Below, one piece after another: positions 24,000 to 25,741 of a DNA stretch of 25,741 bases. The position numbers and the translations under genes were made by a program. The notes beneath the pieces are model-generated. The model had not been told where the DNA came from and searched no databases. It saw nothing but the letters and a program-made list of their open reading frames with translations. This stretch comes from a virus. Position 1 is the first letter of the stretch. Each line of letters begins with the position of its first letter. The stretch is taken from the IMG/VR virus record IMGVR_UViG_3300024518_003026, positions 1-25,741 of that record, one strand, 5' to 3'.

Positions 24000-24180
24000 C
24001 CACTACCTGAATCTCGTCAAGTTCTACTTCAAATTCTTGGAAAGTTAGGGCAGCAAAGCCTCCATCTATCGAATCAATTGAAATGTCTACTGCAACGACC
24101 CCTTCTATAAGCTCACCAGTGTCGGCGTTTTCTATCCTCGTTTTGGTGTGATCACCATTATAAAAAATCTTAATCTTCAC
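23977..24180 (-). CDS. Small hypothetical beta protein (GTG start)
   Basis: A 67-aa protein. The GTG at 24178-24180 is chosen because it opens a well-formed sequence (VKIKIFYNGDHTKTRIENAD) and overlaps the upstream stop by 11 bases, whereas longer in-frame starts would run into the upstream gene. GGGG lies about 10 bases before the GTG. The middle has ADTGELIEGVVAVDISIDS and the end is acidic (FEVELDEIQVVDENTGQP). It looks like a compact beta-rich protein of no recognised family. It overlaps the sigma factor gene by 23 bases, so it is translated with it. Confidence 0.6.
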   Translation of the reverse strand: MKIKIFYNGDHTKTRIENADTGELIEGVVAVDISIDSIDGGFAALTFQEFEVELDEIQVVDENTGQP

Positions 24181-24355
24181 TTGTCTTGCATTCCCCACCA
24201 CCACAACATTTATTGTCGGGGTTATCGAGTACTGAAGAAATTGCAATCTCGGCGTCTTCTTCTAAATCTTCTTCTAGTTCCTTGTCTATTTCCTCCTGCA
24301 ACTCCTCGGAAGCAGTAACCTTTAGTTTACTATCTACAAATTTTGGATCATTCAT
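24170..24355 (-). CDS. Small acidic protein with C-terminal Cys motif
   Basis: A 61-aa protein, first gene of the minus-strand module. The middle is a very acidic helix (ELQEEIDKELEEDLEEDAE, about 18-36) and the C-terminus carries CCGGGEC (about 50-56), a compact set of three Cys that could bind a metal or form a disulfide. GAGG stands 12 bases before the ATG. The acidic character recalls DNA-mimic or polymerase-binding small proteins, but nothing proves that. It is next to the divergent control region. Function unknown. Confidence 0.6.
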   Translation of the reverse strand: MNDPKFVDSKLKVTASEELQEEIDKELEEDLEEDAEIAISSVLDNPDNKCCGGGECKTSED

Positions 24356-24387
24356 GATTTTAATTAACCTCTTTGTTGGGATACCTC

Positions 24388-24401
24388 ATATAATATTATA
24401 T
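24388..24401. promoter_or_regulatory. Divergent control site: 14-bp palindrome with two -10 boxes
   Basis: ATATAATATTATAT is a perfect palindrome in the 84-bp gap between the minus-strand module and the plus-strand genes. It holds TATAAT on both strands (plus 24389-24394, minus 24395-24400). Neither has a good -35 box at 17 bases. On the minus strand a CGTGTA variant of the GGTGTA element overlaps its edge (24401-24406). Confidence 0.45.
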
Positions 24402-24409
24402 ACACGAAA

Positions 24410-24420
24410 GACCACTTTTA
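24410..24420. repeat. GACCACTTTTA motif, copy 1
   Basis: The first of three copies (others at 24786-24796 and 24829-24839), all in non-coding control DNA. It lies 19 bases upstream of the plus-strand HTH gene start and 9 bases upstream of the minus-strand -10 box. Confidence 0.6.
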
Positions 24421-24439
24421 GGAACATAAAGAATATAAA

Positions 24440-24646
24440 ATGAACATAAAATGGACAGAGAAAGAACGTCAATTTATTATTGACAACGCTGCCACCATGA
24501 AAGATAAGGATTTGGCAGAAAAAATAAGCCAAATGGCAGGAAGAACGGTCACTTTGGATGCTGTGCGTAAAGTACGGCAAAAACTAGGTATTAAAAAGAA
24601 ACGAGGACGTGGAATCTGTGGAATCAGACAAACACCAGAAGAATAA
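24440..24646 (+). CDS. Small HTH-type DNA-binding protein
   Basis: A 68-aa basic protein, first plus-strand gene. It opens MNIKWTEKERQFIIDNAATM with a SANT/HTH-like Trp start, continues KDKDLAEKISQMAGRTVTLD and then AVRKVRQKLG, a pattern of three helices with a likely recognition helix at AVRKVRQKLGI, and ends in a basic tail (KKKRGRGICG). It probably binds DNA and may regulate transcription from the adjacent divergent region. Its ribosome binding site is weak (AGGA about 16 bases upstream). Confidence 0.7.
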   Translation: MNIKWTEKERQFIIDNAATMKDKDLAEKISQMAGRTVTLDAVRKVRQKLGIKKKRGRGICGIRQTPEE

Positions 24647-24779
24647 CGCGGCTGAAGAGCTAAAAATCGCTCAAAGATCGCTAAGTCTAGTGCAAAAATC
24701 TAAATTTGCTGACCCTTATCATGTTGATAAGCTAAAAGATAAAATTCGGAAACTTCAGCAGTCTCTTGCTGCGCAATAG
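24618..24779 (+). CDS. Small charged helical protein, overlapping the HTH gene
   Basis: A 53-aa frame from a GTG (24618-24620) with GAGGA 10 bases upstream; an earlier GTG at 24609-24611 is closer to that site. It overlaps the HTH gene by 29 bases in another frame. The sequence (VESDKHQKNNAAEELKIAQR, then KLKDKIRKLQQSLAAQ) is a highly charged helix, likely a coiled coil. Codon use with few stops and the position support a real gene, possibly a partner of the HTH protein, but there is no family match. Confidence 0.55.
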   Translation: MESDKHQKNNAAEELKIAQRSLSLVQKSKFADPYHVDKLKDKIRKLQQSLAAQ

Positions 24780-24995
24780 GGTAACGACCACTTTTATTAA
24801 GTAGTTGTCCAAGATTTTTCAGGCAAAGGACCACTTTTATTAAAATGTTATCCTAGTTATGTCTGCACCACCACCGGCAAATCAGTATATATTTACTCTA
24901 CCCTACCCATTTTATAAAAACACCACCTGCGCGGCGCGAGCGACTACGAATAATATATTTATTGTCTTTTTTTATAAATAAAGTTAAGTTTACCC
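24780..24995. other. Non-coding control region
   Basis: About 286 bases separate the small helical gene from 25066. The part up to 24995 holds two imperfect 25-base direct repeats (24786-24810, 24829-24853), a GC-rich patch (about 24926-24952) in otherwise AT-rich DNA, and a TATAAATA at 24973-24980. No convincing gene or tRNA is seen. Confidence 0.6.
24786..24853. repeat. Two 25-bp imperfect direct repeats with GACCACTTTTATTAA core
   Basis: Copies at 24786-24810 and 24829-24853, 43 bases apart, match at 21 of 25 positions, including the first 15 bases. Together with 24410-24420 they form a three-copy motif. A binding site for a phage regulator, perhaps the HTH protein at 24440, is a guess. 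Confidence 0.65.
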
Positions 24996-25024
24996 TTGAC
25001 AAGTGCCGATATATATTATATAAT
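24996..25024 (+). promoter_or_regulatory. Perfect consensus sigma70 promoter, first
   Basis: TTGACA (24996-25001), 17-base spacer, TATAAT (25019-25024). Both boxes match the consensus exactly at ideal spacing, so host sigma70-type polymerase should use it. It drives the gene at 25066. Confidence 0.9.
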
Positions 25025-25065
25025 AAGAACATAACAAGTTAAGACATTAAACGAAAGAGGATAAA

Positions 25066-25254
25066 ATGTTTACAGTAAAAAAAGAATTAAGATTCAACGG
25101 TGTTCACAATCGCTACTTAGTTGAACGATTGCAAGGTGTTCGGTATACTATTCACGCATCACATACTAAGTTAAACATAGGCGATAAGCTAAATGTAATT
25201 AGTCCAATCGCTAATAGTAACGATAAAAAATACTTGCTAAAAAGATATAATTAA
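25066..25254 (+). CDS. Small hypothetical early protein
   Basis: A 62-aa basic protein behind a perfect sigma70 promoter, with AAAGAGG 7 bases before its ATG. It starts MFTVKKELRFNGVHNRYLVE and ends YLLKRYN; the middle (IGDKLNVISPIANSNDKK) suggests a small beta-rich fold. No Cys or membrane segment. Likely an early host-interaction or regulatory protein because of the strong promoter, but that is inference. Family unknown. Confidence 0.7.
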   Translation: MFTVKKELRFNGVHNRYLVERLQGVRYTIHASHTKLNIGDKLNVISPIANSNDKKYLLKRYN

Positions 25255-25267
25255 TTAACGATTGCTA

Positions 25268-25296
25268 TTGACAAAATGGCAAACATAGTATATAAT
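25268..25296 (+). promoter_or_regulatory. Perfect consensus sigma70 promoter, second
   Basis: TTGACA (25268-25273), 17-base spacer, TATAAT (25291-25296), again exact. The region after the -10 resembles that of the first promoter, including AACGAAAGAG just before the ribosome binding site (25318-25327). Confidence 0.9.
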
Positions 25297-25335
25297 AAAG
25301 ACATACTAAACAACTCAACGAAAGAGAGTAACACA

Positions 25336-25641
25336 ATGAAGACAACTGAAACAAATATCCTTAACGTAGTATACAACAGCCGTCGTATCTTGATTGATAA
25401 GATTACTGAATACGATTACAATGGCGACATCGCTGTTGTTAAGAAAATGTGTACCGTCATCAATTATTTTGGTGGTGGTGCTACGCCAATGATATTCAAC
25501 GTATCACCATATACGTCATTGGTTGACATGCACACAATGGCAAGGGTGTGGATTGATTGCGGTTGTCCTAGTGACGGCAACGCTATGGGTGTACCACGTA
25601 AGTGGACTAAGGAAAACTTGCACGCTTGGGTAGCCGGATAG
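25336..25641 (+). CDS. Hypothetical early protein
   Basis: A 101-aa protein. The ATG at 25336-25338 is chosen over an in-frame ATG at 25276, because the latter lies between the -35 and -10 boxes of the promoter, while AAGAGAG precedes 25336 by about 8 bases. It starts MKTTETNILNVVYNSRRILI. It has a Gly-rich loop (VINYFGGGATPMIFNV), the Cys pair VWIDCGCPSDGNAMG and ends WTKENLHAWVAG. No recognised family. Likely an early gene because of its strong promoter; role unknown. Confidence 0.75.
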   Translation: MKTTETNILNVVYNSRRILIDKITEYDYNGDIAVVKKMCTVINYFGGGATPMIFNVSPYTSLVDMHTMARVWIDCGCPSDGNAMGVPRKWTKENLHAWVAG

Positions 25642-25683
25642 GGCTAGCCGCGCTGGGTAAAAAATCGAGGCGGCCCCGCCCGC

Positions 25684-25704
25684 TACCCCCTCTGTGGGGG
25701 GGTA
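25684..25704 (+). terminator. Possible terminator hairpin in a GC-rich patch
   Basis: TACCCCC (25684-25690) pairs with GGGGGTA (25698-25704) around a 7-base loop, 43 bases after the preceding stop codon. A T-rich stretch follows only 10-15 bases later (about 25716-25741), so intrinsic termination is uncertain. Confidence 0.35.
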
Positions 25705-25741
25705 AAAATACTTTGCCTTTTTTCTTCTTTTTCCTATTGTT

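Noticed and set aside
24181-24246. Longer start for the 67-aa protein
   Set aside because: It would overlap most of the acidic small gene in another frame and has no better ribosome site than the GTG at 24180.
24973-24980. TATAAATA, identical to the T4 late promoter core, plus strand
   Set aside because: An AT-rich octamer easily arises by chance here; it points towards early-type genes that already have a perfect sigma70 promoter, and no other copies were noticed in late gaps.
24859-24981. 40-aa plus-strand frame in the control region
   Set aside because: No ribosome binding site, odd composition and it spans the GC-rich patch; likely a chance frame.
25276-25335. Upstream in-frame ATG that would lengthen the 101-aa protein by 20 residues
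   Set aside because: It lies between the -35 and -10 boxes of the promoter, so it would not be in the transcript.
1-25741. tRNA genes, CRISPR arrays, insertion sequences, integrase or attachment sites
   Set aside because: None could be supported by reading either strand; repeats found are protein-coding or short control motifs.

Overview
The window is part of a tailed double-stranded DNA bacteriophage genome (Caudoviricetes), probably strictly lytic: it shows an almost complete packaging, head and neck module, and no integrase, repressor or bacterial housekeeping gene. The host cannot be named from the sequence. Base composition is AT-rich, and two perfect sigma70-type promoters at the right edge point to a host with ordinary consensus -35/-10 promoters. 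Similarity statements come from remembered family patterns, not from a search.

Layout. From about 24355 leftward to the window edge everything reads on the minus strand as one late module with short gaps and overlaps. In transcription order it holds a small acidic Cys-tailed protein, a 67-aa protein, a sigma-70 region 2 protein with a Cys cluster, an HTH/coiled-coil protein (likely small terminase), GDP-mannose 4,6-dehydratase (gmd), an HNH endonuclease, an ERCC4-type nuclease and the large terminase. Next come the portal, a prohead protease-scaffold fusion with a probable nested scaffold start, a decoration protein and the major capsid protein, ending at a terminator (13199-13244). Beyond it lie a 1507-aa repetitive fibre, a beta-helix protein, small virion proteins, a probable head-tail adaptor, a Cys/His-rich protein, a second beta-helix protein, head closure and tail completion candidates and the tail tube, ending at a strong terminator (137-174). 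A truncated membrane protein gene runs off the left edge. From 24440 rightward the genes are on the plus strand: two small overlapping genes, then two small genes each behind its own perfect sigma70 promoter, probably early genes.

How it fits together. Host polymerase would read the right-hand early genes. The phage sigma factor, encoded near the start of the late module, may redirect polymerase to the late module. A GGTGTA-centred motif recurs on the coding strand in most of the larger late-module gaps and is a candidate late promoter element. The two hairpin terminators follow the major capsid and tail tube genes, usually the most abundant virion proteins. No tail sheath gene is visible between neck genes and tube, so the tail may be non-contractile, or the sheath lies elsewhere.

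The most unusual points are gmd and two nuclease genes embedded in the terminase cluster, the sigma factor with a CxxC-x7-C-x8-CH cluster, the GGTGTA motif, the mutually exclusive hairpins after the capsid gene, and fibre/beta-helix genes placed between capsid and neck genes.
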